Below, one piece after another: positions 1 through 12,490 of a DNA stretch of 64,000 nt (the first letter of the stretch is position 1; each line of letters starts with the position of its first letter). Origin of the DNA: Ixodes scapularis. Its lineage: Eukaryota; Arthropoda; Arachnida; Ixodida; Ixodidae. The stretch lies in the NCBI RefSeq assembly GCF_016920785.2, contig NW_024609880.1, forward strand, positions 31,085,152-31,149,151. Reading direction: 5' to 3'. Position numbers and translations under genes: made by a program. The notes under the pieces were generated by a model. That model was not told the origin of the DNA, searched no databases, and was given only the letters and a program-made list of their open reading frames with translations.

Positions 1-8
1 TGATATAT

Positions 9-108
9 NNNNNNNNNNNNNNNNNNNNNNNNNNNNNNNNNNNNNNNNNNNNNNNNNNNNNNNNNNNNNNNNNNNNNNNNNNNNNNNNNNNNNNNNNNNN
101 NNNNNNNN
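9..108. other. assembly gap (100 N)
   Basis: A run of exactly 100 N separates the first 8 bases from the rest. This is the usual placeholder for a scaffold gap of unknown size, so nothing can be said about continuity across it. Confidence 0.98.
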
Positions 109-770
109 TCGCGAAAAATGTCATGTCTTCAATGTTGGTGCGTGAAAAGGCGAATATATATATATTTTTTTTTTCGGCATACCTCTGGAGCGGTTTATTT
201 GTTGCAGTGTCTCGATATGAATCATAGTACATCGTACTTTTGAATGATGTATGAGCAGTGTGACCCCGGCTTTAGTGTGAAACGGGGTATATACATGTGT
301 CCCGCGAGGGATTAATATTGCTAAATCACTCGCTCTTCTCTGTTTTTTAATAATAATAAATAATAATAATATCTTTATTCAGGCTTTGCGTCTAGGCTGA
401 GGAAGCAAAAGGCGATCTAACGCCGCCTGACGAGGCTCCCCCAGCCTACACATCGCTGAGCAGAAAAATAAATAAATAAAGAAATTGCATGAAATAACAA
501 TCAACGGCGGACACATCAAAAGCGGTCTCGCATTGACCATACGAAACATATATAACTCCCTATACGGAAATGATTACTTTATACAATACTAAATACGTAA
601 CAAAGGTAAAATGACAGAATGACAGCACAAATCAGCACTAAGGAGAGTCTGATAAGTACTTTTTTTGCACTTATTTTTAAAGCTATAAAACGACATAGTA
701 CTTATAATAATATCTTCACTCTCCCGATATCTATTTCAAAATTCAGGTACCTGACATAGACGTGGACTAA

Positions 771-824
<54 letters not shown>

Positions 825-871
825 TCGGGGCTCGTACCCCTCCCCCACCCCCGGTGAGATCCAAAACGGGC

Positions 872-918
<47 letters not shown>
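771..918. repeat. paired homopolymers: 52 G then 44 C
   Basis: A run of 52 G (771-822) is followed after 52 bases by a run of 44 C (875-918). The two could pair as a hairpin, or each could form a G-quadruplex or i-motif. Translating this region only gives polyglycine and polyproline, which is not evidence of a gene. The run lengths may partly be sequencing or assembly error. Confidence 0.9.
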
Positions 919-920
<2 letters not shown>

Positions 921-1100
921 GCCCATCATCCTTACCGAGACGCAGTTTACGTGCCATGTAACGAGCTTCTAGTAGTGGCATGTAAACAAAATAACGCACA
1001 CAGCGACGGACACATGGAGATATACATAGGCTGTAAAATGTACCCCCTGAAATAAACTACTGTGAATTGTCGGTGTAAAAATAAGTGCGCGGAAAGGCAA

Positions 1101-1125
1101 CCCCCCCCCCCCCCCCCCCCCCCCC
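1101..1125. repeat. 25-base poly-C run
   Basis: A third long C homopolymer lies inside the same decayed LINE. Similar runs occur near 7712-7731, 14615, 25663, 25830, 27337, 35905, 38955, 42238, 44221 and 48838, so they are a general property of this locus. Confidence 0.9.
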
Positions 1126-3689
1126 TCCTTTCCCGGGAAAATGGAGTCTACGCCGCTGGTACCTGATATTCCCAGCTTTGTATTCCGTACATAATTTGAC
1201 ATATTTTCACCATATTTTAACATATTTCTGTCCTCTGAAATTGTATTGTTTTTTTTTTTGACGAGGATACTCCTCATGAAATGCGGCTTGATCATTTTTT
1301 TAATATTATTATATATTTCTATTGCAAATTTAACTTCAAAATAGTTGTTCAACACGCAATAAGGTATACTTTGAAAAATAAGGGTGCGGTATGCTCCCTA
1401 CAAGGTAAGTTTTCGATGCAACGAACTGCTTTCTTTTGAAGAATAACGAGTTGATTAAGATTGCTTTTTGTAGTGGACCCCCAAACTAACAGAAAATTAT
1501 GAAGATGTAAGTGAACAAGACTGTGATATAGTTGACGCTTGAGCCAGCTGGGGAGGATATGCCTAATTCTATTCAGAATACCAACTGATCTAGATATTTT
1601 ACCTCAAGCATAGTTTATGTGACAGGACCAGTTTAGCGTTTCCTCGAACCACACACTGCACTTAACAGATAAAGAGTTTTTTTTTTTTTTTTTCTTTTCG
1701 AGCCAACACCCAGATAGATAGTGGTCAATGTTTGTTTCAAAAACCCTTCAGTTGAGAGTGCGCTTCGTCTTGTCTCCTTCTTCGTCCTTGTTTATTCGGA
1801 GACTTTCCCTTCAATGATGTACCAACGAGCCCATTTATCTATTCTACCACATACCTAAAAATTTGTAAGAGGGCACTCACTCAATTATCTCGGTTTGGAA
1901 TTCTATGGTAACATTATGGTCATATGTTTTATTTCTCGACTTGAAGATAATGTATTTTGTTTTACTGATGTTCCATTCTAGTTTATTTAGCTGTAGCCAT
2001 AGTGGTAATTGTTCGAGCCAATTGGGTTTGCCATGTTCTCAAGCTTATTTGGATTTTTATCTAAAAAAAAACATAAAAAAAATTAGTGTCATCGGCATAT
2101 AATATAATATCTGGAGTTTGTGCTATGTTAACTAGGTCATCTATGTATAAAAGAAAAAAACAACGTACCTAAAATTTACCCCTGGGGAACACCATACTTA
2201 ATCTGCTTCAGCTCAGATTGGAAGCCATTGATGACAGTGTATTGTAAGCGATGAGATAAGTAGTTTTGAATTAAGTCTAATGGGGTACCTCTTCTTCCGT
2301 AAAATGGTAGTTTTTGAAGAAGCACATCATGTTTGACAGAGTCGAAAACCGTTTCGAAAATCTAGAAAAACTCCGATCGTATATAACTGGTTTTCAAAAT
2401 TATTGATGAATTTATTTTTTATGTTTAATAACGTCATTTCTGTGGACTTTTTCTTCTGAAACAGATATTGCTGTTGCGGAATTAAGTTCTTCTTAGCTAG
2501 ATAACAGACCAATTTGCCATTGATTACTTGTTCTAGGATTTTGGAAAACAATGGCATAGTGCCGATATGGGTCTTTAGTTATTCATAGCAATGACCCAAC
2601 TTTATGCAGAACACACACTCTAGCGACCTTCATTTTATTAGGAAAGGTTTCTCGAGATAAAGAAATGTTGCAAATATGAGTCAGAGGCGCAGTAATGAGG
2701 CGAGACAGAGCTTCAATCGACGCCGGTTTTAGGTCATCATGACCTACCGAAATATTATTATTTAAGGCTTGTAACAAAATGATAATTTCTCCCTCAGCAA
2801 TCGGTGAAAGAAAAATGCTATTTGTTTCTGCAAACGAAAGATAAGAACCAATATTAGTGTCCACGTTCAGATGAGGAGGCAAAGTAGGCATTCGTAGGAC
2901 GAGCCACGGCTTCCAAAGTGTTTTCAAACATTTTATTTTAGCTTTTGGCATGCGAGCTACCTGCTCAGGACATTGCGCTCCTAGTTCGCAATGTCTAAAA
3001 AAAAAACAAAAAAACACGTTTGTATTGTTGGTTTTTATTTTTATTCTTTTTTCACCTCTTTCCACTTTTGCAGAGCAAACGAGCACCGTTCTCTTTGCTG
3101 AAGATGGAAGCGAATAGTGATCATGTCATTGTTATAAAAAAGCACACAAACGTCCATGGCCTGGATTTTCGAGCACCCATGGCCACCTGCAGAAAGTGTT
3201 GGTTAGGGTTTTACTGCGCATTCGTGCCTATCCCAAACAAAATTATAAAAAAAATAACTGCCTTTTTTGAATAAATAACTTTTGTGGCTAATACTGGTGG
3301 GAATTAAAACCGTCCAATGTCTGCTGCAGAAAAAAAAATCGGGTTTCTTGTCTTTTACGTAATATTAATAATGGAGGTCATCCTTGTCTAACATCAGAAT
3401 AAAATGTACTATATTTCGCTAAAGTATTGTCATGACAGCGTCTATTTTTAAGTCTATTTTCCTGCACGAACTTCCAGGAGCCCTGGATCATCGAGAAAGC
3501 CTATTATTAAGATCACAATCTTAAAAAAAATACATCGAAGGTGCTTCAAGTTGAAATATTTGTGATTTGAGACCAGTACTTTGTTTTTGTTTTATGGAGG
3601 TCAATTAAAAATTTGGGACAGGTGTGTTCTCGAGAATATTTACTCAAATTGTTTTTCTTCGTTGTTAAAAAAAACACTATTTTTTACCT

Positions 3690-4295
3690 AATTTGGTTTA
3701 TAGAACATTTATCAGACCAAAGCTGGACCATGCAGCCTCTATCTGGGATCTGGGTCACGATACCCTCGTCATGGCACTAGAGTCTATCCAAAATCGGTCA
3801 GCTAGTTTCACCCTATCAAACTATCATCGCGTTGCTAGTGTCACATCGATGAAAATTAAGTTAACTTTACCATCTCTCTTTCTGCGCCGTAAAATTTCAC
3901 GTTTATGTTTATCTCGCAAAATTTACTCTCAAAATCCCGTCTTACACGATCAAACGACAGCTCTCCCCCTTTACATTTCGTCCCGTGTTGATCATCAGCA
4001 TAAAGGTGGAGTCCCCAAGCTCATTAACAACTGCATCTCACTCGTCACTTGTTCCTCGCACAGCACAATAATGAAACACCACCTCCCCGGTTTAATTGCT
4101 ACCCTCACTGACCCTAATTTATTTGGAAATGCTATCACTAACAGTTTTTTCCAATGATTAACGAACTGTTTGATTGTTTGTGATATTATTACTATCGCTA
4201 ATTTGTCAGAGTTTTTCTTCCCATCTTATTGTGCTGCTCTCCCAGGCTGCCTTCGTGTCCTGGGGGCATGCTCCATAAATAAAGAAATAAATTAG
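3690..4295 (+). mobile_element. 3' end of a LINE, plus strand
   Basis: The translation from about 3693 to 4157 begins YRTFIRPKLDHAASIWD. It continues through an IQNRSA block and an LRRKISRLCL block, the C-terminal region that follows the reverse transcriptase in arthropod LINE ORF2 proteins. The reading frame stays open for about 150 codons to a stop at 4155-4157. A short 3' untranslated part ends in an ATAAATAAAGAAATAAA tail at about 4272-4293. It is 5'-truncated, faces away from the minus-strand LINE on its left, and is not part of a host gene. Confidence 0.85.
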
Positions 4296-6325
4296 GCCCT
4301 CGTCATTCACGCGTAAACAAGAATCGTACAAGCACTTTCATTCGAAGCTTCTAGCCGCCTCAGCGTACCAGCACTGCGACGTCTAGCAGCCGACTTTTCT
4401 ACGCGCTGGGTTAGCAACCGTGACATCACACAGCAGGCGAGTACGCTTTGGTTTCTAGGTATCAGTCCAGAGCCCCAGAACATCTAAATCGATGGCTCAA
4501 CAAAATCACTATATAAAGTAACGGTCATTCAAATACTTTCACGCCCGCAACCCCTCCACGCAGACTGGATTTCCTGACAACTCACGATTATGTTGCGTCT
4601 GATAGGCGCCCTAAATTTGCTCCAAATTTGTCTATTTGTCGGTGTCATGCACGGGCTACAGCGTAACGAAGACGCCAAAAAGCCAGATGTATGTATTTGT
4701 AACTGCGCGATCGATCGAACGTCGACAATCACGATTGCTTTGTTGTAGGTAAGGGAATCTTTAGAGGCGTACAAAACAACCCATTGTGTCACATTCGGTT
4801 CTTACTTTCTATTTTTTTTTTTTTTTTTTGCTTTTGACATAGTGAGATACAAAAAAAGAAGTATACTCTTGAGTGGCATTTCCATGATTTGCAATCAGCT
4901 GTTTCTTTAATTGGCAGTTTTGGGTTATGTGATAACTTCCCTACACACACGACTGACTGACATTGCGTAAATGTGCGCCAGGTGTCGCTCTCGTAACTAA
5001 AGGTTAGAACTCCGTTCCTCCGTAGCCCACAATCGTCGCTGCGTTTTATTTGGTCACCAACCGAATCCAAGATTCGAGCTATGTATATGGATGGCGCTGC
5101 ACTTTGCGTCCCCAGATTCCAAATGCCTCGTGTTGGCGCTCGCGGCGATATGTCGTCGCGCGGGAAGCAAGCTGCAACGAGGCGAAGAGGGATGAGTGCT
5201 TCCCTACCTGGGCGGGGAGGAGACCTTCCGAGCGGAAGGAAGCTTTTCCCCCCGCCGCCCGAAGAACTGAACAGCACGGGCAACTCTTGTTCCGAGGATC
5301 CTTTGTGGTCCTGAAAAGGTGGGCCATTGTCGCCAACTTGGAAAGCTGTCGCGGGGCTCGCTTGCTTCCTGTCCGGGACAAAGCGCACCTGGGTGCGGGG
5401 GGGGAAGAGGCCCCTCCCGCGACCCCCCGGCGACGGGGGGCTCGTTGTCGAGCCGCACCTTTTGTCCGCCTCCCGTGTTTTTCGGACGAAAGGACCGCTT
5501 TCCATGGGGCCAGCCCTCTCTTTGGAAGCTAGGCGAGCCCTCCGAAATAGGTAGGCAAGAGCTACCCCGCTCGACAACGATGCACGCCGCAAGGTGCGAC
5601 AGCCCGCGGGGGCTAGCGGAGTCCGCGAGCACACATGCTGTGCAGCCACAGAAAACACCGGAGGAAGGACAAAGGAGATGCGTTTCTGGGCTCCACGGAG
5701 CAGGTGTCACCGATCCGCTCTTCGAGACGTATTCGCGCCTTGAGTTAGTATTTGAAGTTCGTGGTAATGGAAAGTGTCACCGGCTAACAGAAATCTGCCT
5801 CGAAAATAAATAACACGCGGGCCGTCTGAATGGGAGCCCCGAACTTCGTCACGTATACAGAGGCGCACGTCCTTGTGAAACCCGTGGTGCATGCCGAGGG
5901 ACCAACAGAATCCGCTCGTTAAAGTTTTGACACGCCGGTTGCCGTGTCGCGGAAAACAAAATTTTAGCATGTTCGATGAATTCGCCGTTGACCCGGAGGT
6001 CTCGTGTGAGTAATATCTCACGATTCGAATTTTGTTTTTGTAATGGGTAGACGGCGCAACCCCATGAGGAAAATGCCTGTCCAACTCAGAAGAGGTGCAA
6101 GCGACACTTTGCGGGACTATAGTGCACATAAGTGGAGATTCAATTAATGGGGCGAGCACTGAACAGTCAATAATATAGCGCTACTAGACGATAAGAAAGC
6201 CTAATAACGAATCACAAAGGGACAAGCATGATCAGAATGGGCCATGCCCTTTAAACTCTCAGTGACAATTATGTACCGTTACCGATGTCAGCGCGTGGGA
6301 AGCGGGAGAAATAAATAAAATCTGC
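4296..6325. other. no recognisable gene; CpG-rich stretch at 5080-5720
   Basis: The stretch at 5080-5720 is rich in G, C and CpG and is open in several frames on both strands. None of the translations resembles a known family, and openness in all frames is expected for GC-rich DNA. It could be an old repeat or a CpG island. No splice-bounded exon is convincing. Confidence 0.5.
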
Positions 6326-6435
6326 GACCCCCAGGCTAGCGGTTGTACTGCACTGGCTAAATTGCTCATTTACAGCGAGTGACTCGTCGCAACATTGAAA
6401 TGGCTGACCAACTATACGCTGTCTAAATATCCACG
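6326..6435 (+). repeat. 3' fragment of the tRNA-Ser-derived SINE
   Basis: The sequence around CCCCAGGCTAGCGGTTGTAC and the following CACTGGCTAAATTGCTCAT matches the downstream body of the fuller SINE at 12491-12778. The tRNA-like head is missing here, so it is a truncated copy. Confidence 0.75.
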
Positions 6436-6724
6436 CAAACCCGAATTATTATTAGAAATCTGCGACGACGGGAGGCTATTTTTTCTTAGCACGACAGCAA
6501 GGTAGACCAATGATTTATTCATTAACCACGCATAGCAAGCATATTCGGCGCGCGATAATGGAGAAATGCTCTGAATGAGTAATCAATAAGCTGCTAAAAT
6601 CTGCAATCTTGATGGTGTGGAATGCACGTGGCGAAAGAAATGTGAAAGTTCGCCGTCAGCACGCGCTCAGAACACTATAGCACGGTGACTGCGTTCGCTT
6701 GGATACGCAATACTAAAACTCATT

Positions 6725-6918
6725 ATAGGAGGTATTCACTGGACGCCATATTTGAGGGCGATGTTTAGAGCGCATGCTCAAAACGAGCTCAGAGTAATAG
6801 CCTGCTAAGACAGGCAACCTTGATGATGCACGCTCCAAACGGACTGCGGAAGCTCGCCGTCAGCACGCGCTCAGCAGCAGCGCACATGGATATGGCCGCC
6901 AGTGAATACTCCCTATTG
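6725..6918. mobile_element. MITE family A, copy 1
   Basis: The left end reads ATAGGAGGTATTCACTGG and the right end, reverse-complemented, reads ATAGGGAGTATTCACTGG, giving terminal inverted repeats of about 18 bp. The interior has no coding capacity. Related copies lie at 9200-9400 and 47289-47487, and all three share the interior text about GAGC(A/T)(T/C)GCTC and CTTCC(A/G)CAG-like blocks. Confidence 0.75.
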
Positions 6919-6999
6919 AGTCATCGTCTACGTAGGCTTCTCTTCGCATTTTGTTGCCACGTGCACCGATTTCGGTCGCGTTCTTAATACAATCACCAC

Positions 7000-7937
7000 A
7001 CAACGTACGCTGAATAACACCTCCCGCATTCAGAATAAGGTTGATATGATGACTCGGCAAATGAACTCGCGATCTCGACTCTGCGCGTGCTCATCGGCGG
7101 GAGCAGGTTTGCAGATTCTTTGAAAGAGTTAGTGATGAGGGGCCTTTGAACTGCCCGTAAAAAGAGGGGTACCTTACTCGGCTCCTAATTAGTACAAGCC
7201 TAATTGATGTAATGACCATAAAGCAACAGTAATAACTCGAGATCAGCGGGTTTTCAGAAAAAAAAAAGAAGTGCTTTGCACAAAACGTTTTTGGGGACTG
7301 GGAGCACGACTTGTGCCATGCACGCAGTTGCTGTACTCTTTCGGAACCACTGTGGGATGAGCTGGGAGATAGAAGGGCACTTTATTATCACTTTCTTCGG
7401 TACCGTATGTACAGTTAACAACAGTTAAAAACGGCAACAGGAGGATTGTCGAGTTGCAGCAACGTATCCCGTCTGCTGCGACGGAGGCCGCAGGGTCCGG
7501 GAGAGGCACTGTCCGAGAGCGCGAGGCTCCGCTATCACAGAGCAGCTGGCAGTCCAGAGAGATCAGCGACGAGGATCGTCGAGGCTGGCCATTGTCGTCA
7601 GTCGATGAGAGGGCAGGCCTACGGGGAGGGAAGGGACGAACGTAAACCACACGAAAGAGGAATAGCACGGTTGAAAGGATTAGCCTTTAGTTATAGTACA
7701 TTTCGGGTTATTGGGGGGGGGGGGGGGGGGGGACGACCATGGAAGGGAGCGTTTGTAATTTAATGGCGGGACGCCTCCTGCGAAGATTGTTCGCATGTGC
7801 GCATGCGCTGCGTTGTCGCGTGGCCGGGAGGGAGCGGAAACGTTTGCAGACGACAGACGCTTGTTCCACCTCCTGGCTCCTCGTATTGCAAACGGGCAAG
7901 CACGTGTTGGAGACTCTGCAATGTAGCCTCTTAGCAA
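7000..7937. other. no gene recognised
   Basis: Open frames at 7243-7668 (minus) and 7446-7763 (plus) overlap each other and match nothing I know. A poly-G run sits at about 7712-7731. A palindromic TGCGCATGCGC-type element lies near 7798. Confidence 0.4.
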
Positions 7938-8044
7938 GGATGGATGAATGGATGAATCCGGCTGAGCCCTGTGGACCGGGCGGTAGCTTACGCCACCTAG
8001 CCATTTTGTTCTACCATTTAAGCTTAGAATATTTAAATGTGAAA
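7938..8044 (-). mobile_element. LINE 3' end with GGAT/ATCC tail, copy 1
   Basis: About 100 bases here, starting with GGATGGATGAATGGATGAAT and including the text CGGTAGCTTACGCCACCTAG, are almost identical to 9510-9615. There they follow the minus-strand LINE ORF. On the minus strand the segment ends in (ATCC)n, as expected for a LINE 3' terminus, so this copy is a strongly 5'-truncated insertion of the same family. Confidence 0.7.
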
Positions 8045-8633
8045 ACAAGGACATCCAACCGTCGCGCCCCTAGCGGCGAAGTTTGAAAACTACACCCATA
8101 CGGACAACAACACGAAATGTTTCACAATTGTAGAACTACCAAAAATTGCAATAAAGACAGAAAAAAAAAAGGACGACAGGAAAAAAGATCCCAAGCACAA
8201 CGTCACCGCAGTCACGGGTAATTCTGCAATGGGCGCGTCCGCGCTCCTTTACTCCTACTGACGCTCCGGGTTTCATACTCTAACTAAACGGCGCATGGCG
8301 TACAGGAACGCGACAGACCGAAACTGTCGACGAGCCGCATGAGCCACTTCCGACCGCACGCCTATGACAAACCCTGCTTCTAGTAGATACGGGTGGCAGA
8401 AGTCGAAATTATTTCGAAGATAAATTAATTACGGCCTCTGTGGAGCGGCAGAGTGTAAAGTAAAAGAGACGGTGACGTTGGGAACTTTCTACCAATGTCT
8501 CAATATTCCTGAAAAACTCGCTTCGAGCACATATGCAGAAAGTTACCTTGACCGATATATTTATTGACCATGCACGCTATTCAGATTGAAATGAAAGGCA
8601 ACATTATTGAGCCCGCTTGTTGACGCAGGAAGC

Positions 8634-8990
8634 GAGGCGAGATGCGTGAACAAACCTTTTCCGTAAAGTTAGCTGATGTTACGGCTTTCCAATCAAAGTA
8701 CTTTTATTCGTTGGGCTAAGCATTTTAAGGGCAGCGGTCCGACTTTCTTCTCATCTCTACAACTTTTCTGTCGCTGTGCTATCGGCACGCCCGTTCCCTA
8801 GATGAATTTGTTTTCAGGCCAGATGCACGAACAAACTGTTTCCCGAACGCTAATTTCTGTATTGTCTTTCAAATCAAATCGTTTCTACCTGCTGAATCGA
8901 GCACTATTCAACTAAAAAGGGGCAGTGGTCCGGCTGCGCCCTTCGTCTCGACAACAGCGCAGGCATCTTGTTTGTGGATGAGACGTCACG
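8634..8990. repeat. diverged tandem duplication, period about 181 bp
   Basis: Text beginning AGGCGAGATGCGTGAACAAA near 8634 recurs as AGGCCAGATGCACGAACAAA near 8815. The following blocks (a TTTCCAATCAAAG-like string and a GGGCAGCGGTCCG-like string) keep the same spacing. Two copies are seen, clearly diverged. No coding frame spans them. Confidence 0.65.
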
Positions 8991-9199
8991 GAACGTGAAG
9001 TCACTCGCGCTCCGAGAAATACTCAATACACGAAGCAAACTCTCCCGCTCCGGAGCACGGACCTACACCAGCTCACTTACGCCCTCGTGTTTTGTTTGTT
9101 ATTAAATATTTGTTTGTGCTTCTGACGAAGCGCTCGGCTGACGTAACTGAACTCTGCGTCAGCGTATTGTTGGGGCTCGTGTTTGATCAGTGAAGCACT

Positions 9200-9400
9200 G
9201 GTGGCCATAGTTGTGTGCGCGACTGCAGTGCTGAGCGCGTGCTGATCGCGAGCTTCCACAGTTCAAGATTGCCGGTCTTAACAGCTTATCAATGTGAGTT
9301 CGTTTCGAGCATCCGCTCTAGACATCGCCCTCAAATATGGCATAGAGCCCGCGGGCAGACGGGCACACAGCTATGGCTGCCAGTGAATACTCCCTATTGA
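9200..9400. mobile_element. MITE family A, copy 2
   Basis: The right end CCAGTGAATACTCCCTATTG matches copy 1 exactly over about 20 bases, and the interior block GCGAGCTTCCACAGTT is shared with the copy at 47289. The left terminus is degraded. Confidence 0.7.
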
Positions 9401-9509
9401 TAACGAGTCCCAGCCGAACGACGACGCAGCACGTGTCCTGTAAGCAGTACGCGGTCTAGTGAGGAAGACGGCGTAAAGAATCCTTGTGTTGGGTCCGAGA
9501 TCTATGGAA

Positions 9510-10571
9510 ATGGATGGATGGATGAATCCGGCTGAGCCCTTTGGATCGGGCGGTAGCTTACGCCACCTAGCCATTTTGTTTTACCATTTAAGCTTAGAAT
9601 ATTTAAATGTGAAAGCTATATTCACTCCGCACTGAAAATAAAGGGAGGGTATAAAACCCCCTTGCCATCAGTTAATAAGAAAATACCTAGTTTTCTCTCG
9701 ATTCCTGCCACCATTCACTTAATCTTTGCTTGGTAATCTCTACAGTCTTGAAATCCACTCTCCCTTCGCTGTCTCTAAAACCCAATGACATTATTAAATC
9801 TATGTTGTTTTCGGTAGGCATAGGGTGAAGCCCTTTAGAAGTAGAGTATCAAGTGCTCAGCCGTCTCGTTCTCCTCTCTACAAGCAGTGCACATTGTATC
9901 CATCTCCTGGTACTTCGCTCTGTATACTCCCGTCCTCGCCTCAAACAACAATGAGCTTCCCCTAGAATTGTCATAAATGCTTTCTTTGGCAATAACTGTT
10001 TTGTTTAATCTATAGATTCCAGAGCCGTCTTTGTCTGCATTCCCTCTAGCCACCAATCTCTTTCTGTGGCCTTAACTTTCTTCTTAACTGAGACCTGCTC
10101 TTCCGTAACTCCACTATAGCCCAAAAACTTTCCCCTTAATTTCCTAGTGCGCTGTCTCCACTTTGTGTCTACACTGCTCATGTATAAATAGCTGAAAACC
10201 TTTCGTACCCATTGCTCCCCATCCATTTGCCTCAACCGATCCTGAAATCCTATCTTGCTCACCGCTTCCCTGCTCTCAAATGACGCCCATCCCATGTCTC
10301 CTTGTGCTCCCTGGTTTGGCGTTTTGCAATGAGCCCCCAAAGCCAGTCTAACTACTCCGCGCTGTTTTATTTCTAGTCTCGCATGCACTTCGGATTTCAT
10401 GCATAGCACTGCGTTTCCAAAAGTCAAGCCAGGCACCAGGACCCCTTTCCAAATCAATCTCACCACCTCACACATGTTGCAATTCCAAAGTGCTCTATTT
10501 TTCATTACAGATGCATTTCTGTTGCCTTTACCTATTATATACTTTTCATGCTTACGCGGTCGTGACGTCAT
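9510..10571 (-). mobile_element. 3' half of a LINE, minus strand, broken frame
   Basis: On the minus strand a long frame (10571 to 10005) contains LIWKGVLVPGLTFGNAV, RGVVRLALGAH and QGDMGWASFESREA. It is followed in another frame (10056 to 9835) by YDNSRGSSLLFEARTGVYR and a Cys-His cluster (CTACREENETAEH). These are the C-terminal landmarks of a non-LTR retrotransposon polyprotein widespread in tick genomes. The change of frame near 10010-10050 shows at least one frameshift. The 3' end carries the shared block with GGTAGCTTACGCCACC and an ATCC-rich tail near 9510. The 5' end stops abruptly near 10571, so the copy is truncated. Confidence 0.85.
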
Positions 10572-10763
10572 GCCGCTACGGTGGCGCCGTTGTCGCCACC
10601 GCGCACGCGCAGAATGTTCACTTCAGGCGACTATGGTTTCCGAGTTTCGATTATTTTACCCGTTTTTTTTTTTTTTTTTTTTTTTTTTGTTTCACCGTCG
10701 TGTTTAACTCACTTACACCTGCTCGCTTGTTCTTTAACCATTTTTCTTTTTTTATTCACTGTC

Positions 10764-10848
10764 TAACCGCTCATTCACACTGGAAGCGGATCCGCGTTTG
10801 CAACCGCGTTGTGAACGCGGATCCGCTTCCTGTGTAAATGAGCGGTAA
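10764..10848. repeat. foldback hairpin
   Basis: TAACCGCTCATTCACACTGG on the left is mirrored by the reverse complement of the right arm, and AAGCGGATCCGCGTT occurs on both arms. Each arm is about 38 bp with a very short loop. It is probably a small MITE. Confidence 0.75.
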
Positions 10849-11439
10849 GACCTTTCAAAAAAATAAAAAATAAAAGTGCACCTGGCCGGTTTTATTGCCA
10901 GTATTTCGTGCGTATGGCGCGTGATTTGCTCGCTTTCCGAAGCGACAAACATGCGCGTGCTGGGTTGAGGAGATCGCACGCGTGGCTGAGGACTTGTAAA
11001 TACTGGAATGAAATGGTGTATAGCTCGTTCAATCCCGTCGCCTATAGACTGTCAATTAACAGAAAAACGCAAGAAAAACCCCTGTCCCGAAACCCCTCCG
11101 CTTGCCGATGAATGCTAACGGCTGTTCGTTTTGTAATGGGTGGTGGCCCGTTACAAAAGGACTAGAATGACGACAAGGACGCTTGCTTCCCGCCTTTGCG
11201 ATGAACGAATACGCTGACACTATACGTAGCTGATTTGCCGCCACTGGAAGGGAGAAGCGGCAGGTTTAGTAGATCGTTCCGATGACGATATACTAAAGCT
11301 CTAGTGTCCGCTTCAATGTGTTATATCCTCAGTCGTGTCATGATCCTTCGGTTTCCCACATTAGGGATCCGAATGTAACGGAAAAGTACAAACAAACTTT
11401 CATGTGTGAGCGAAAATTGCTTCGAACTGAACGCGGGGC

Positions 11440-11600
11440 ACAAGTTCGTCTGCTTCTTTTGCAGGCGCTGTTGGTGACGTCAGAACGCCGAGCTCTGATT
11501 GGCTCTGCTTGAAGGAAAGTGGGTAGACTTCAAGGCGGCTTGCTTTGATGTCTATCCACTATCCTTCAATCAGAGCCATCGCCGGCGGGAACACTAAGAT
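11440..11600. repeat. interspersed repeat shared with 19965-20100
   Basis: The text CAAGTTCGTCTGCTTCT followed by GCCGAGCTCTGATTGGCTCT occurs here and again at 19965-20040. The bases downstream of TGATTGGCTCTG partly fold back on themselves, with CAATCAGAGCC on the right arm. Confidence 0.65.
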
Positions 11601-11974
11601 TTGGCTGGAACGCTGGTACTTGCGGATGAGAATGGAAGAGCGGATTCTAAGGGCTTTACGATGGTATTTGGTACTGCGGATTAGAAGATTGATGGAAAAA
11701 GATTAGAGGATAGATTAGAAGATTGATGGAAAAAGATCTAGGGAAGTGTGAAATTGCGAACACAATTAAAGGGGTAGATGGTTTAATGGAGGCAAGAAGC
11801 TCGGAGCCAAATTTTAAAGGGTGGGGCTGAAAAGTTTTTATGCTCGTTCAACTGATCTTAAATTAACTAATTAGGGATTAGTTAATTGAAATTTAAAAAA
11901 AAACTGACTATACCCGGTTTCTCCTCAAGAAAAAAGCAAGTGTCGCGCATTGTTCATACGCGGCGCGAAGTAGG

Positions 11975-12175
11975 TCTTACGAGATTTGGTTGTCGGAGGA
12001 AAAAGCGATGCTTTTGGCGTTTGGAACGTGTACGTAATTAAAAATGCACCTACATATATCTCAATTATAAACATGAAGGGGGGAATTAGTAATGCTCCGC
12101 GAGGTGTTGTACTGTTTTTGCTAGTGTTCTTGAGGTGAAAACGGGTATAGGTGGCGCAAGCCAGCGCCCAATTAA
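11975..12175. repeat. interspersed repeat shared with 16945-17165
   Basis: Blocks around CGATGCTTTTGGCGTT and TAGTAATGCTCCGC recur in the same order at 16945-17165. No coding capacity is seen. The family is not recognised. Confidence 0.55.
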
Positions 12176-12490
12176 AAAAGAGTTCAGCCGTATCCACCCT
12201 TCAGATCTAAACGGTACAGACACTAGCGTCCTTGATACAGAGCCAATTAATTCTAACCACTATTGCACAGCCCTCACCAAACGCTTTACTCACTTTAATG
12301 ATTAGGCTGTGTGCATTTGTTCGTATGTCCGGTTACCCGAATGAAAAGTATGACGATCAAGTTCGAAATGAGGCGATCGAAACTTTGACAAAATCGACAA
12401 TCGCACATCCCGACCGGAAGTATTCTTTGTGGGCAACGAATACCGGCAACTGTTTCCAAAGTCTTTGTCACCCCCCCCCCCCCCCTAAGG

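Larger units (their letters stand above)
345..3090 (-). mobile_element. decayed non-LTR retrotransposon (LINE), minus strand
   Basis: Reading the minus strand from about 3090 down, fragments of one reverse transcriptase appear in order. First comes a region ending in a sequence like PLTHICNISLS (near 2690). Next is an FSKILEQVINGKL block with an FLDF motif (about 2340-2550), then a GVPQG-like block (near 2180), then the catalytic YADDT motif (near 2090). A thumb/C-terminal segment with LLVWGSTTKSNL (near 1480) and a tail down to about 1150 follow. Frameshifts and stops break the frame throughout. The 3' end seems to lie near 345-420, where the minus strand reads AATAAAG followed by an ATT-rich tail, typical of LINE 3' ends. 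The order of motifs matches jockey/CR1-like elements; the exact clade is not decidable here. Long poly-G and poly-C runs interrupt the 3' part. Confidence 0.85.

Noticed and set aside
702..999. Open frames rich in glycine and proline
   Set aside because: They are translations of the 52-G and 44-C homopolymers and have no other coding character.
4789..5813. Several overlapping long open frames on both strands
   Set aside because: They lie in a GC-rich stretch that is open in many frames. None has a recognisable domain or convincing splice signals.
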